From Ulota crispa (taxonomy: Eukaryota > Streptophyta > Bryopsida > Orthotrichales > Orthotrichaceae): a stretch of DNA of 64,000 bases. The notes beneath the pieces are model-generated. The model saw only the letters and a program-made list of their open reading frames with translations, had not been told where the DNA came from and searched no databases. A program made the position numbers and the translations under genes. The stretch is from positions 2,885,230-2,949,229 of the forward strand of contig OY987249.1 in NCBI GenBank assembly GCA_963920765.1. The letters are read 5' to 3'. Of this stretch, positions 11,024 to 23,593 are shown in pieces (position 1 is the stretch's first letter; each line of letters starts with the position of its first letter).

Positions 11024-11383
11024 CCCCTAAACGTCAAAGAGGACAAAAAACGCCCTCCGGCTCTGAAAAAAGAATATATGATTAAAAAGAAAGTCGTTTT
11101 TCATTTGATTTTTTTTCAGAAGTGACCATAAACACATGATCTATCATGGAAGACAAAAATTTACCACTTGAGATGTATTCATTTTTTTTTGTAACCCAAA
11201 TTTTGATAAGATTCAGAAACATGGTATTAGCTCCCAAGCTGCCCTTCTTGCAATTTTCATGAGGGCACCATGCACTGTTAACTTTTCCAACTTTTTGAAG
11301 CAATACTACTAGTGCCCATGTGCAAAACACTGTAGACTGCTACAGGGAGGGCAAGCCATGGTGATCCATCCATCCTTTAAGGG
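11024..11383. mobile_element. Non-autonomous element with TTAA-CCCCTAAA ends (360 bp)
   Basis: Begins CCCCTAAACGTC and ends GGATCCTTTAAGGG-type sequence (CATCCTTTAAGGG), with TTAA directly outside on both sides (11020-11023 and 11384-11387). The interior has no convincing ORF. It is a member of the family described at 12607, 14989, 17197, 20746, 53780, 55097 and 62819. Confidence 0.6.
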
Positions 11384-12606
11384 TTAAAAGACTAGAAACT
11401 ACAAAACCCAATGCAAAATTAGTATATTTTGGACTGGAAGGATGACTAAAGGAAAGGATTTGGACATAATTTCAGTAGTGGGGGCAAGATTGGTAGACAC
11501 TTTCTCTTTTTCTTGTTATTTTGTCCGAAATCATCATTATTCTTTTTCAATTTTGGTTTTTTAAACATTCCGCTACAGAGCACGGGCAAGGCACACTTTG
11601 TGATGCATAAGGTAAGAGGCTCAAACTCCGTTTAGGCTCAAATTTGGTTCGGCTCTAGGAATGGCTGACATTTGAGGTGAAATGTCTAAGACACTTGTTC
11701 ATGAGTTAGGTAGGCTTAGATGGACGGTTTATGAGCCTCCTACCTTATGTGCAAGTTGTGCCGGAATGGAGAAAAAAATGAAAAATGAAAAAGAGGAAAT
11801 AGTTTGTGTTAGAGGATGAGTGTCTATGGAAGGTTAGGTACATGGAACTTTTTTAAAGACAATCAATTGCCACAAGCTTACCTTGTTTTGACATTGGCTA
11901 TCCTAGCACTAAAAAAAAGTGGGTAAAAAAATGGATGAAATTGTCAAATCCCACTTAATCAAACACTTTTGTTTGCATGGTCAAGTGGACCAAAACAGCA
12001 GATAAAACCTCATAAAAAGTTCATAATCTTGAGATTTTTGCAAGTATGGATCACAAAATGTTTGTTTTTCTTTATACAAATATGTGCATTATAAAAAAAA
12101 ACCAAGCCCATGTAGCCACTAGGAAGGCTTTTGCAAAAGAAAAATAAATAAATTTAAAAAATGTTAAAATCATTAAGATATTGCACCCTAAACATTCAGC
12201 TTTAATATTGGCACTAAAAAGTCCACAACTTTTATTGTATATCACTTGTCTAAAACTATAGCACGTTTTTGAAATACTTAAAAGATGCTAAATCACATAT
12301 GTAGTCCTTATGTACGCATTGTAGCTAACTTGATACATTATGACTATCATTTTCATAGGATGTTGTGAATGGGACACTCCAAATATATGCATGGAAAAGT
12401 CCCTTATTTCTTATATTATCAATTTTAACAAACATTGATTACATATTTTGTTTTATGAACAAGTATATAATACATTCACTAATTTAGAATGTTTCCAAGC
12501 TCTTTCTTCTATAAGAAAACAGCAATGCAATCAAAACATGTTCTTGAAAATTGAATGGGACTCACATTTTGGTCTAGCCGACCATGCATCCACCCACACC
12601 CATTAA
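11384..12606. other. AT-rich spacer with one small inverted-repeat element
   Basis: No gene seen. It contains the small element at 11608-11747; the rest is AT-rich without repeats I can name. Confidence 0.4.
11608..11747. mobile_element. Short MITE-like element, TAAGGTARGAGGCTCA family (140 bp)
   Basis: Starts TAAGGTAAGAGGCTCAAAC and ends GTTTATGAGCCTCCTACCTTA, the same ends as the 8608 element but with a much shorter interior. The flanks also show weak inverted similarity (CATTCCG about 40 bp outside each end), so the true borders may lie further out. Confidence 0.6.
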
Positions 12607-13557
12607 TCCTGAAAGGCCCAAGTGGTCCCTCGGGGGTCAAGTGGGGTTTTGGGCATGTACCTACAACTAAACTACTTTATGTGATTTTTTGAAACTTTTA
12701 TGGAATATAGGGAATTCAAAGATCTATGTGGGCATCTAACTTTTTCTTCATTTTGACATTTATTGAAGAAGTTATGCATGAATTTTTGAAAAAGGGGAGA
12801 TCAGGCAGCCCAAAAATAGTAATTCAAAATTGCAATTTTTAAAATAAAAATCTGAAATTGGTTCTTTAGATTTATACAAATGTGGGAATCTTTAAATCAT
12901 TCAATTCCAATTGATGAGATGAAAGTTATGAGAAATTTTAGTTTGCGAGTAAGTATGGGACTCCCAAACCTCCATTCCTTATGCCCCTTGTAAAATTTGG
13001 TGCTTTACTTTTTTGAGCTCTGAGTATTTTATTTTTACTTTTTTTTTTCCCAAGTTGTAGTAGACTAAGATTGCTTGGTTCTCACCATTTGGATCAAAGT
13101 AATTCATATTTCTGAATTTTACATAAATCCTCCAATTTTGCCTAGTGTATATGCAAATTTCATAACCTTCTAACATTGCAAGATTTTACAAAGTATGATT
13201 CACACCTCCAATTCATTTGAAAATTCTCCCACACATACCTAACTTGGTCTTCTACATGGGGGAAAAAAAACTTAGATTTTTGTATAGCAATTTATTGGAT
13301 ATAGGAGTGGTCAAAGGCTTTTGGAATTTTTGGGCAGCAGTGTAAAAAATTTTATTTTTCACTTCAAATGTCAATATCTCACTCCTCTAGATCTAGAATG
13401 AGTTGATTTTTTTTCCCACAAATACCTCCCATAGTCTAGGGCAAGATCTTATTGTTGGATTTTTGAAAAAACTTTTTTTCTTGCCATTCTACTCATTCTC
13501 CCAAAAGTGGCAGTTTTAAGTGACTTTCATAGAAAAAAGGGCTTGGGCCTTTAGGGG
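12607..13557. mobile_element. Non-autonomous element with TTAA-CCCCTAAAGG ends (951 bp)
   Basis: Left end TCCTGAAAGGCCCAAG, right end CTTGGGCCTTTAGGGG, with TTAA outside both (12603-12606 and 13558-13561). It is a full-length relative, in inverted orientation, of 14989-15916: its left part (GGGCATGTACCTACAACTAA, TTTTTCTTCATTTTGACATT) matches the complement of that element's right part. No protein is encoded. Confidence 0.75.
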
Positions 13558-13561
13558 TTAA

Positions 13562-14984
13562 GTTTGCCAATATTTAAATAAAACATATTGCTATTAGTAA
13601 ATTTTTATGGATGAACAGCGCACGTGAATGATTTTATTCATTTTTCCTATTTGCTTGCATTCTTGGGTGCATGTTGCTCTATCTTGAAAACAAAAACAAA
13701 CAAAAATCATGGATCAAGCTTACATGCTGTGACTAGGAACAGATATCATATGATCCATGGCTTTTACATTGAGCCGAATCAAGACCAGGCCACGCACACC
13801 AAAAAAAAGGTTGTTCTAAAATGACATTTTGTTAAAAACAAGTGACAACATAAGTTCTTTGTGTAAAAGTAAATTCTAAGTCTTTGCACTCATCGTTACA
13901 TTAAATTTCAGACTGGTAGTTTTGAGTCTTCAAATACAGTTTTCCAAACTCTTGCCCTTAAATGATAGGAAGGTTATCTTTAATAAAACAAGACACAAAA
14001 CCTTGAGCAAAGTGGTTGTCCTCCAATACTTCAAAAATACATTTTATTTCTTTGTTTGTTCATAATTGTCTACTTTATCCTATGTGACCTTAGCATCAAT
14101 GATCCCAAATGTGGTTTTCAAAGTTAATCCAATAAACAAATAACACTTCTAAATGTGCTAAAGAGCACTCAATTTTAATATTGTGGTGTTTATATTTCCT
14201 TTTAGCAATGAACAAAATGGCAAAAGCTTTGCTTAATTTGGCTACATTTGTGACAACTGAGCTGGAATGGAGCGAGGCCTTGAGCCGTCCTTTGCGCTGT
14301 GGATGATGATTCCTCTCGCCTACCGTTGTCGGTCACTCTGCTTTGAATGACTTTGGGGTCCCCTTTGGTTCGTTTTGGTACTTGAGGCAGCCCCATATAT
14401 TTGATACTTTATTTAGAAATATTGGAGGTCACTCTCTTTTTAGGGCCACTTCACACTATCTAGAGGCCGTAGGATTGAGTGGCCAAATTTTGTTGAGATG
14501 TCAGAGAAATGGATTAAAAATAGGTAATAAAATGTAGTTTTTGACACCTTTGGTCGTTTTTAGTATGAAGCCTCCAAAGGCCAAGTTCAACAGCCAAACT
14601 ATTGGCCTCTCAACTTGCATGGCCATATTGTGAAGCCTCCAAAGGCCAAGCCCAAAGTCCAAAGTCATAAACATCCACAGCCTCTCACTTGAATGGCCAT
14701 AGTGTGAAGTCTCCAAAGCTCACGGGTTAGTGTGTAAAATTAATAAGGGGATAGGTGCAAACACCAAGTGTTTTACTTTGTTTTTTGTTTTTTTAACACA
14801 CTATTATTATATGATTTTCTACTTTGGGTTATTAGAGAAGGGGCTTGCATTACTTATAATTTGAAATTGATATGGATAAATGATATGGTAATTTAGATTA
14901 AAAAAAATCTACTACAATTTATGTTCTACATTAAATTTCTTTCAAACTTTTTTTCCCCCACTAAGGACTACTTACAACTAGAAC
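13562..14984. other. AT-rich spacer, no gene seen
   Basis: Short ORFs only. At 14570-14720 the phrase AAGCCTCCAAAGGCCAAG recurs twice with variants, suggesting a small local duplication. Confidence 0.4.
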
Positions 14985-14988
14985 TTAA

Positions 14989-15916
14989 CCCCTAAAGGAC
15001 CAAGCCCTTTTTTCTCCCAAAATCACTAAAAACTGGCACTTCCAGGAGGTTTAGTAAAAAGGGATTTTATGTTGTGTTTTTGGGAAAACCAACCATAGGA
15101 TCTTGTCCCAAACTGGAAGAGGTACTTGTGGGAAAAAAATCAGCTCATTCCAAATGGAGAGGAGTGAGATATTTACATCTAAAGTGAAAAAAAAGTTTTT
15201 TTCCATGCTGCCCAAAAATTTCAGAAGCCTTTGAGCACTCTTATAACAAAAAAATTGTTCTACCCAAAGTTGCGCTTTGTTTTTTCCATGTAGGAGATCA
15301 ACTTAGGTATGTGTGGGAGAATTTTCAAATCAATTGGAACTTTACCAGACATGGGAAAAAATAGTAAGTAAAAAGAAGTAGAGAATGAGTCAAAACAGTA
15401 AATTGTTAATAATTTAATTATGGAAAAGAAAATTGCTAATCCCAATGGTGATAATTTTGTGATAAACAATCTACTTCCTTTCGTTTAGTTTTTTTCCAAA
15501 ATATTGAAAGTTGAGTAAAATAAAGGACTTTGAAGGTTATTTTAGAGTAGAGAATCCAAAATTGCCCACAAACAAAAATTCCTCATAACTTTCTTGTCAT
15601 TGATTGAAATTGCATGATATAAAGCTTCTCATGAATAAAAAATCTAAAGAACCAATTTCAAATTTGTATTTAAAAAAAAAAATCAATTAAAGAAGTTTTT
15701 GAACTACCCAGATAGGTAGTCCTCCCCCAAATTTTCATAAATTCATGCATAACTTCTTCATCAAATGTCGGAATGGAGAAAAAATTAGATGCCCACATAG
15801 ATCTTGGAATTCTCCACCTTCAATAAAAGTTTCAAAAAATCACACAAAGTAGTTTAGCCATAGGTACATGCCCAAAATCCAATTTGTTCCCCAAAGGGAC
15901 AATAGTCCTTTAGGGG
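14989..15916. mobile_element. Non-autonomous element with TTAA-CCCCTAAAGG ends (928 bp)
   Basis: Left end CCCCTAAAGGACCAAGCCC, right end TAGTCCTTTAGGGG. TTAA precedes the left end (14985-14988); the right flank is TAAA (15917-15920). The right half resembles both arms of the palindrome at 17197-17913, and the left half resembles 62819-63372. No coding capacity. Confidence 0.75.
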
Positions 15917-15920
15917 TAAA

Positions 15921-17192
15921 CAGAAAAGTGTAGTTAATACTACTGTTGTATTATTAGTAAAAATTGTTTATGACACTCATTTACTAGGATAGTTTAAAAT
16001 TATTGAACACTTTTAATATGCCACTCACAAGGCAACATCATTTAATACTTTTGGCCAAAAAAAAGAATAAAAAGGAGGATATCCTAGGTCTATTTTTTTT
16101 TCTAATTGGACCTATTTTTCTAAACCTATAGTAATTTGAAGACATGTCATGGCATTTTTGTACCCTATAATATAAAATAGCAAATTATAAATTTTGTCTC
16201 AAATATTTTGTAAGCACACTATCATTTGTTTGCACGTAGTTTTCTATGGCTACTACTCATTGCCCTCCCCGAGCATCAAAACCCATGTCAAAAAAAATTC
16301 TCATTTGAGGTGTTTTCATAAAAACTTTATTCTTCTTTTTAAAAAGGTAGTACAATTTGCTATTTTTGATGATGTGATGAGGCTACCAATAATTTATATC
16401 CAAATATTTTGATGAGGCTAGTTGTAGTTCAATTGTCATTCATTTCTACTAATCTCCTTATACTCTATACTAATAATAGGCTTGGTTTCATTAGTTGGGT
16501 AGTTGGGTGTCTGTAATTGAATAAAATCTCTATTAGTTGGGTAGTTTGGTATTGCTCCAAGAAGATTAATGGCAGTTATGTGGCAGTTATTCTTATTTCT
16601 ATGGTTATGTGGCGGTTATGGTTGTCCTTGGGGATGGGGTATACATGGGAATAGGGGATGGACGCCTAGGTAGGCATAGTATGTAAGCTCATTGTAACGA
16701 AAAGGAGAAGAAGCCTGAAGAAGGTGATTATGAGAAAAGTCGTGTTAATATTATTGCAAGGACCTCCTCCCATGATAGCCCTCCTCCAGAACGGCGGGTA
16801 CAAGGTTCCACTAATTTCACATATTATTTGGCCCAAAAAATGAACAGGAATAGGACTGTGGTGGTTGTCTAGAATGTAAGAGTGAATCTCGGATCAATCA
16901 AGTACTTTCACATTAAATTTGGCTGCAATCTCTTGTACATATGCAAATGAGGATTGTGACTCGAGGATTGTGAATACAATTTTTGAGTATTATAATTATA
17001 ATAAACTAGTAGTAAGTTGAATGTACGTATGTATTATGTAGTTTTATAAAAAGCCAAGCAAGCTCTTATAAAGATTTAAAAAGTTTTTATTGGTTGAAAT
17101 ATCATGAGTACAAATGACAAGTTTTATTTTGGGTTACATTGAAATTTAGCTTTGTGACCTTATCGTATCACATTTTTATCAAGCAAAACCCT
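15921..17192. other. AT-rich spacer, no gene seen
   Basis: No ORF with recognisable content. A segment at about 16490-16850 is richer in GC and has TTAGTTGGGTAGTT twice; it could be a remnant of another repeat, but I see no borders. Confidence 0.35.
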
Positions 17193-17196
17193 TTAA

Positions 17197-17913
17197 CCCC
17201 TAAAGGTCCATTGTCCCTTTGGAGGATAAATGGAATTTTGGGCATGTATCTATGGCTAAACTACTTTGCGTGATTTTTTGAAACTTTTATTAATGGTGAG
17301 GAATTCAAAGATCTACATAGGAATGTAATTTTTTCTTCATTCTGACATTTATTGAAGAAGTCAAAAATGAATAACTGAAAAACAAGGGACTCCGGGCAGC
17401 CCAAAAACTTTTTAAAAAATTGCGTTTTTTTCAAATAAAAATCTGAAATAGGTTCTTTAGATTTATATAGATGTGGGGAGCTTTGAATCATTCACTTTTG
17501 ATAGATGAGATGAAAGTTATGAGAAGTTTTGGTTTGAGGGTAGGTGTGGTTTCTCTCAAAACCACACTTACCCTCAAACCAAAACTTCTCATAACTTTCA
17601 TCTCATCTATCAAAAGTAAATGATTCAAAGCTCCCCACATCTATATAAATCTAAAGAACCTATCTCAGATTTTTATTTGAAAAAAACGCAATTTTTAAAA
17701 AAGTTTTTGGGCTGCCCAGAGTCCCTTGTATTTCAGTTATTCATTTTTTACTTCTTCAATAAATGCAGAATGAAGAAAAAATTACATTCCCACGTAGATT
17801 TTTGAATTCCTCACCTTCAATAAAAGTTTCAAAAAATCACGCAAAGTAGTTTAGCCATAAATACATGCCCAAAATCCCATTTGTCCCCCAAAGGGCCCTT
17901 GGACCTTTAGGGG
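17197..17913. mobile_element. 717-bp near-perfect palindrome of the CCCCTAAAGG family
   Basis: Two arms of about 355 bp meet head to head around 17551-17556 (GTAGGTGTGGTTT / AAAACCACACTTAC, loop of a few bases). Both outer ends are CCCCTAAAGGTCCA-type, with TTAA outside each (17193-17196 and 17914-17917). Each arm corresponds to the right half of the 14989-15916 element. The arms differ at a small number of sites, so a transcript would fold into one long hairpin. Mirror-image short ORFs on the two strands (starting MIQSSPHLYKSKEPI) are a by-product of the palindrome. Confidence 0.85.
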
Positions 17914-17917
17914 TTAA

Positions 17918-20741
17918 ACTGTATTGAATTTACAATTGAAATGACTAATTCAATGCAAATAAATCCATCATGAAATTCATATTAAGAACAAGTAGCTTCC
18001 TGTTTTCATAATTCTATAGGATTTGCTACAAAATTTCTATATTTTTAAGAAACCAAGTTGTAGTTGTGAAATTTTTTTAACAATTGTGAGAAAGTTTTTT
18101 TTGATGCATAAATCCAATTTTCATTTAAAATGCTTTATTACAAGTTAGTGAGTTCCTAATACATGATATTTTGGTTAATTTCAATTTTCATCCCATATTT
18201 TGCAATTTTCTTCATATCTTTTTTCTATAATAGACTTGGGTGTCTATATGCATGTATTAGTTGGGATTGCAAATTGCACATGGGTCATGGGGGCATGCAT
18301 GGGGCCATGGGGGTTGATAAAAATTAAGAGGGGGCTCCATGATCAAATGTCCGTATGTATGTATGGGTTGGGGGCATGCATGGGGACAGGGGGGGTGAAT
18401 AAAAATAATCATAAAAAGTTTTCGGATTGATATCTCACCTATCACACATTAAAAAAATGATTAAAATAAGCCTCATCTGTCACACATTAAAAAAATACAA
18501 TTGAAAAAGGGAATTGATATGTGCACACCGGTGGTTGATATTTGCACACCCCCTTGGGAGGTAAATTGTAGATTTCTACCATCAAAAATCTGAATTTGAG
18601 AATTTTGAATTCAGATTTGGACTTAGAGACAATGATTTAGTCTAGAACCATGAAAAAAGTTCCAATTGAACAACACCCAATGAAAAAGCTTATCTTTTTT
18701 TACAAACAAAAGTAAAAGTAACATTTTTTCCCCTAGCTAAGCTTTTTCATTGAGTGTTGTTTAATTGCAACCTTTTTTTATGGTTCATGAGTGAACCATG
18801 GTCTCTAACTCCAAATCTAAATTCAAATTTCTCAAATTTAGCTTTTTGATGGTAGAAATCTACAATTTACCTCCCAAGGGGGTGTGCAAATATCAACCCT
18901 TGATGTGCACATATCAGTTCCCTTAAAAAATGATTAGCCTCACTTGTCACAAAAACCTTTAAAATAAGCAAAAAAATAATTAAAATAAGCAACAACATGA
19001 TGTGATTAAGCAAGTAAGAAACATTTAAAATAAACAATAAACAAATCATGATTAAAGCCTTCACCATTAACTTCTGTGTTTGAAGTGGGCCCGAAGGGTG
19101 CACGGGTCCACTAGTTTTAGTTATAAAACATTAGTGTTTATTGTAGCATGTGTGAGGTTGCCTTGCAACTCTACACCATATATGACGTCTAGTGTTTCAA
19201 CTTTTATAGTGTCAATGAGTCCTGAGTTGGGTGGTTAGACTTTTTCAGGGAATAGTGTCTCTAACATTTTGTAGTGATTGTTACAATTATTGTAATACTT
19301 ACACTACAATATTTAAGATTAAGTTTTTTAAATGTTAACACCAATAGAAGGATATGGTTATATTAATCTGCAAAATTTGATAAAAAGAACTACATTCCAT
19401 GTAAACTTGTAAAATGGCAAGCAAACCTCTTGTCCATTGAGTATAGATTGAGAACATGTTGGTGGCAAATCATTGATGTAGTTGTAGTGATTTTGAGGGC
19501 ATTTAAATCAAGACTTGATATGCTTTATATGTGTTTCTATTTAGCACTTCTTCTAGTTAGATTTATGTTAAAATTTGATGCAATTTGCCCCCTTTTTCTA
19601 AGCTTTACGTGCTATGTAATTAGTTTTAGGTTTGGTAAGGTATTGATTCCATGGGAGAGGTGTAAGATAAGGATTGCGACTTTCTGTCAAGGACTCTATG
19701 ATGACATGGAGGAATGCTTCCAAATGTGATTTCATAATTAGCTCAAGTTGCTAAACCACTACAAAAACATTGTTTTAACAATTAGGTTGCTTTATCTTGG
19801 AAATTGACCTTATCATAACATTTAGTAGCACTCAACAACCCTGCCCTCCCTCCAACTGATGAGTGTGGAATATTTCACACCCATCAGTAGCTAATAGGAC
19901 ACATGGCTGAATTTGTCAGAGAGTTTATGATAGAAAGGCTCAGTTTAGTGCACATACATTGATGTGGAGGCCAGTCATGTCAAAAAAATTAAAAAAATTA
20001 ATTAATTAATTAATTGTTTTTTGTAAAGATGAAGTTCGTGGATGATACTTGAAGAGAGGAAAAGGCAACCTCTCTTCAAGCTACTGAATGTTATGATGAC
20101 TCATTGTTTGTCCACTTGGAGGCCCATGCAACTATTTAGATTTTAAGATTTCACACAATTTACAACTTGGAAGTTGCTAGTTTATTTAATTCAGATTTTT
20201 TGTTGTTGTTGTCAAACCTTCTAAAGATTGTTTATTGCGGTAATTATTGATAAAAATTACCAAAATATAAGTGAGTATTTATATTGTGTAAAATGTCAAG
20301 AAATTAGTGTGGACAACCTAAATGAAAGTTCTTAATGTACTTAATGTGCTACAAAGTTAACTCAAATAAGTTGTTACAATCTATGAAGCTACGTCCATGT
20401 AGTACTAACTTGCGTTTGTGACTAAAGTATCTACGCAAACTTCCTCGAAGTAACTTCATCAGAACCAATAAAACTTTACTTGTGTTTAGACGCTTTTTGG
20501 GCTAAGCTTTTCCTAAGTTTAACCCTTGAATGTCTCAGCGCACCACTGTGACGGGTCCAATACAAGGCATTTTCTTTGTATTTGGAATAGATACACACCT
20601 TTACTACATTTGAGATCCACAAAGAAGTTGGAGTACATATCAAAGCAATTCTAGTGAGTTATTTGAGATCCCAAATTAGATATTCTTGTAGGTAGCAAAT
20701 GCTAATTATATAACAGGGTACATACTATGCCTTATGGTCAT
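17918..20741. other. AT-rich spacer with repeats, no gene seen
   Basis: Contains the foldback element at 18508-18924, a G-rich duplication at 18280-18400 (GGGGGCATGCATGGGG twice) and an (AATT)n run at about 19997-20015. Another CCCTTGAATG motif after TTAA at 20520 resembles an element end but has no partner that I can find. Confidence 0.4.
18508..18924. mobile_element. Foldback element, AGGGAATTGATATRTGCACA family (about 415 bp)
   Basis: The left arm begins AGGGAATTGATATGTGCACA and the right arm ends TGTGCACATATCAGTTCCCT. The arms stay complementary for well over 100 bp (for example CACCCCCTTGGGAGGTAAAT against its complement on the right), with an imperfect middle. It is inserted in a local duplication containing CACACATTAAAAAAATGATT. 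A related copy lies at 41295-41707. Confidence 0.75.
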
Positions 20742-22220
20742 TTAACCCCTGAGCGCCCAGCCTGTGATTGGCACTTTGGGGCCCAGGGGGACATGGTTTC
20801 ACTCGGGCCATCACCAAAGGGTGAGAAATTTGATTCGCGTGACTTGACCCTTGAAATTGTGAGAGAACAACGGTGTGAAAGTGAGGGTCAAATTGCATAA
20901 ACATTGACTGTACAATTTTGGATTGTATAGCAGTCAAAGTGCTGTTGACTTTGAGAGTTGGTGTGAAAAGAGGAGGTGTTTGAACTTCAGAAAAAGGCTG
21001 AAATCTAGGAAGGTGGTCCCTATGGCTGAAATTCAAGGAGCGTGTATTGACCTTAGTCCCCTGTGGTCCTACCAAATTTCACCAAGTTCTGACATTAGGA
21101 AGGTGAGTTTAGACCAATTCAAACCTTCAGATGATTCAGATCCCACTGCAAACAGACTAGGAGCTCGGTCGAATTTTTCCACACACGTAGGACGGAGGGT
21201 CGGTGGGTCGCGGGTGTATGTCATGCCAAGTCACGCGCAGATCTTTGAATTGGGGTTAGCCAATGGTCCAGGTCGTCAATGAGCAACCGGTTCTTCCAGA
21301 AAGACCAAAAAACCAAATATGGTCCATCAAATCATAGCTGATGTTTAGATCCCACTTGCTATTACAAAGAAGCAATTTTAAAAATTATTGGTTTTCCTAT
21401 TTACAAAAATGGTGGGTTTGGACGATGGCCCCAGTCAAGACATAAGAAATTTCTATTTTCCTTGATTGAAGGCCTGCAGGTTTGCACTTGCAATTTTAAT
21501 TTTTTTATTTTATCACATCACCCGTGCCAGCGTGGCACAGGTAATGAGAACCTGGACAGGGGTTCACACCTCCTGTCAGTTTTAACATAAAACTTACCTT
21601 CGCGATCTTCTCTCATCTTGCTATTGTCTCTCATCTAGCTGTCCTCTCTCATCTCGGTGTTGTGCGCCTCATTTCTCTTCCTCATATTTGCTTGAACTCT
21701 ACAATCTACTTTGCATTTCTGACGTTGTTGTTGCTGAGAGGAAGGTCAATGTCGTTGCGCCTGTGTCGGAGTTGTTGAGGACCTCGGAAGCTGAACCGCT
21801 GTTGTTGATGCTCCCGATTATAATTTTCTCTTGAATCTGTAGAGGTAGATTCCTCAGCGTTGTCGCAATTTCTCATCATTCACGTTGCAAGGGTTCATTG
21901 CCAGGTTGTGATTTCCAAGAGGTATGCATCTACTTCCTCATCATTTGTAATTATTTGAGGCATTTGCTAGATTGGATTTGGGGGGGGAGGAGATTTCGGG
22001 GATGGTCGAGGGGGATGCGGTTCTAGATTTTGGTCCTGTACTTGGTCTTTTGGTTCAGTTGTTCACGTTCTACGGATCCTCAATTTTGGAGTCCAAAAAT
22101 TAAGGTTTAGCCTTCACTTTTATCGTTTTTATTTCAAAATGGTAGTTATGTTTTGTGGTTTCTAATTACATCGTTGGTATTTTGGATGGAGGGCACGGGC
22201 GGTTTTCCAATTCCGAGGCT

Positions 22221-23593
22221 ATGGACATGAACTCGGATTTGCATTTGGAGGTGATTCTAGGGTTGTGGCTATTGCTACAAACATTCATTGCTGATCAAAT
22301 CGATCTGCTTTCCACTTCAGATGTGGAAGAGGAAGACCCCCTCGCTGCATCTATGCATTCAATTCTCGAGACTTTAGGAGAGCCACTCTCCAATCCACTG
22401 GCTTCCATGGAGCCAAGTCTACATGCTTTCCGATTCTTCACATCTTCTTTTTACGTCAATGTAGAGCTTGGTTTTTGGGTTAAACCCAGGTTGACCACTT
22501 GGTTCACTCGGTTCCTTATGGAAGAGTATGATGATAATAGGTGGTTTGAGATGTTCAGAATGAGGAAAAGCAATGTTATTCGTCTTACTGATGTGCTCGC
22601 TCCTCTAGTACGCAAGAAAGACACAAAATACCGAGTGGCCATCTTGGTAATCGTATGCGTTGCTTGCGCCTTGTACAAGTTAACGCATGGAATTCCCTTT
22701 CTTCATTGTTCAGAGATGTTTGGCATTGGGAAGTCAACAGTGTCTACGATTTTGAGGAACGTTGTTCATGCCATTAACGACACATTGCGCTACCACATCA
22801 GCTGGCTGAGTGGTGACCGTCTCCGTTCAACTCAGCAAAAGTTCCTAGAGGTGTGTGGACTTCCTTCAGTTGTTGGGGCCATTGATGGCACCCATGTAAC
22901 AATTGCCAAGCGGCGTCATGGTCCAATGAATTACTTCTACTTTAAGTTTGGAGGCTATACGCTTAACTGCCAAGCAGTTGTAGATAGCAAAAAAAGATTC
23001 TTGGACTTATATTTGGATATGCCGGATTCAACAAACAACTCACGCATGCTTCGTCGTTCTACTTTGCACAATTTGGCTTGTTGGGAGAATTTCTTCAGCA
23101 ATGAAGATGGTGTCCGTGGATTTAGCCCGTACCTTCTCAACAATCTAGGGTACCCGCTTCTTCCCTGGTTGATGGTGCCGCACCAGACAAATTGTCCACT
23201 CTCTATGGTTGAAGTGTTATCAATTGTAAACTTTGTAAAAGCTGCTGCATGGTGGAAAATTCCTTTGGAATTTTGAAATAGACCTTCCAAGAGTTGCTAA
23301 CAAAAATGGATCTCCATGTTGCTTTCCTCCCCAACGTTATACTCTCTTGTGCTATACTGCATAACATCATTCTTGGACAACACACGGAGGATGTTCAGAT
23401 TCTATTCAATGTTCTAGAACAGGAACGTCTCCAAAGGGAGTTTGTGGGTGCAATTGCAGGTGTCAAGGGGGACGCGGCATTTGAAGTTGAAGCTGGGGAA
23501 GGCATACCGGAGACTGTTGGAATAACGTCTAGTGCTGAAAAAAGACAATTTCTGGGCATGCACTTAACTAATCAAAGGTCAAACATTTTTTAG
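22221..23593 (+). pseudogene. PIF/Harbinger DDE transposase, inactivated
   Basis: The first ATG of the open frame is at 22221. The product has a helix-turn-helix-like segment (SEMFGIGKSTVSTILRNVVHAI, about residues 170-190) and the DDE_Tnp_4 nuclease core starting VVGAIDGTHVTIAK. The frame (22221-23276) runs into unrelated codons: family-like sequence resumes in another frame from about 23225 (MVENSFGILK, containing the third catalytic acidic residue) and is interrupted by a TAG at 23279-23281 before continuing to 23593 (MDLHVAFLPNVILSCAILHN). In addition, the motif that normally reads GS.(H/N)DSR is PDSTNNSR, so the second catalytic Asp appears to be Asn. Three independent defects make it almost surely inactive. 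It pairs with the Myb/SANT-like gene at 34826-36953. Confidence 0.85.

Noticed and set aside
16490-16850. Solo LTR
   Set aside because: Composition changes and TTAGTTGGGTAGTT repeats, but no TG...CA borders or target duplication were found.
11020-17917. piggyBac superfamily for the TTAA-flanked elements
   Set aside because: TTAA flanks and a CCCT-like start fit piggyBac, but the only coding member holds Harbinger genes, and two copies keep only TAA. It is left as an alternative.
20923-21282. 119-codon ORF and a similar antisense ORF near the left end of the Harbinger element
   Set aside because: Both strands are open without known motifs. It is more likely terminal non-coding transposon sequence.
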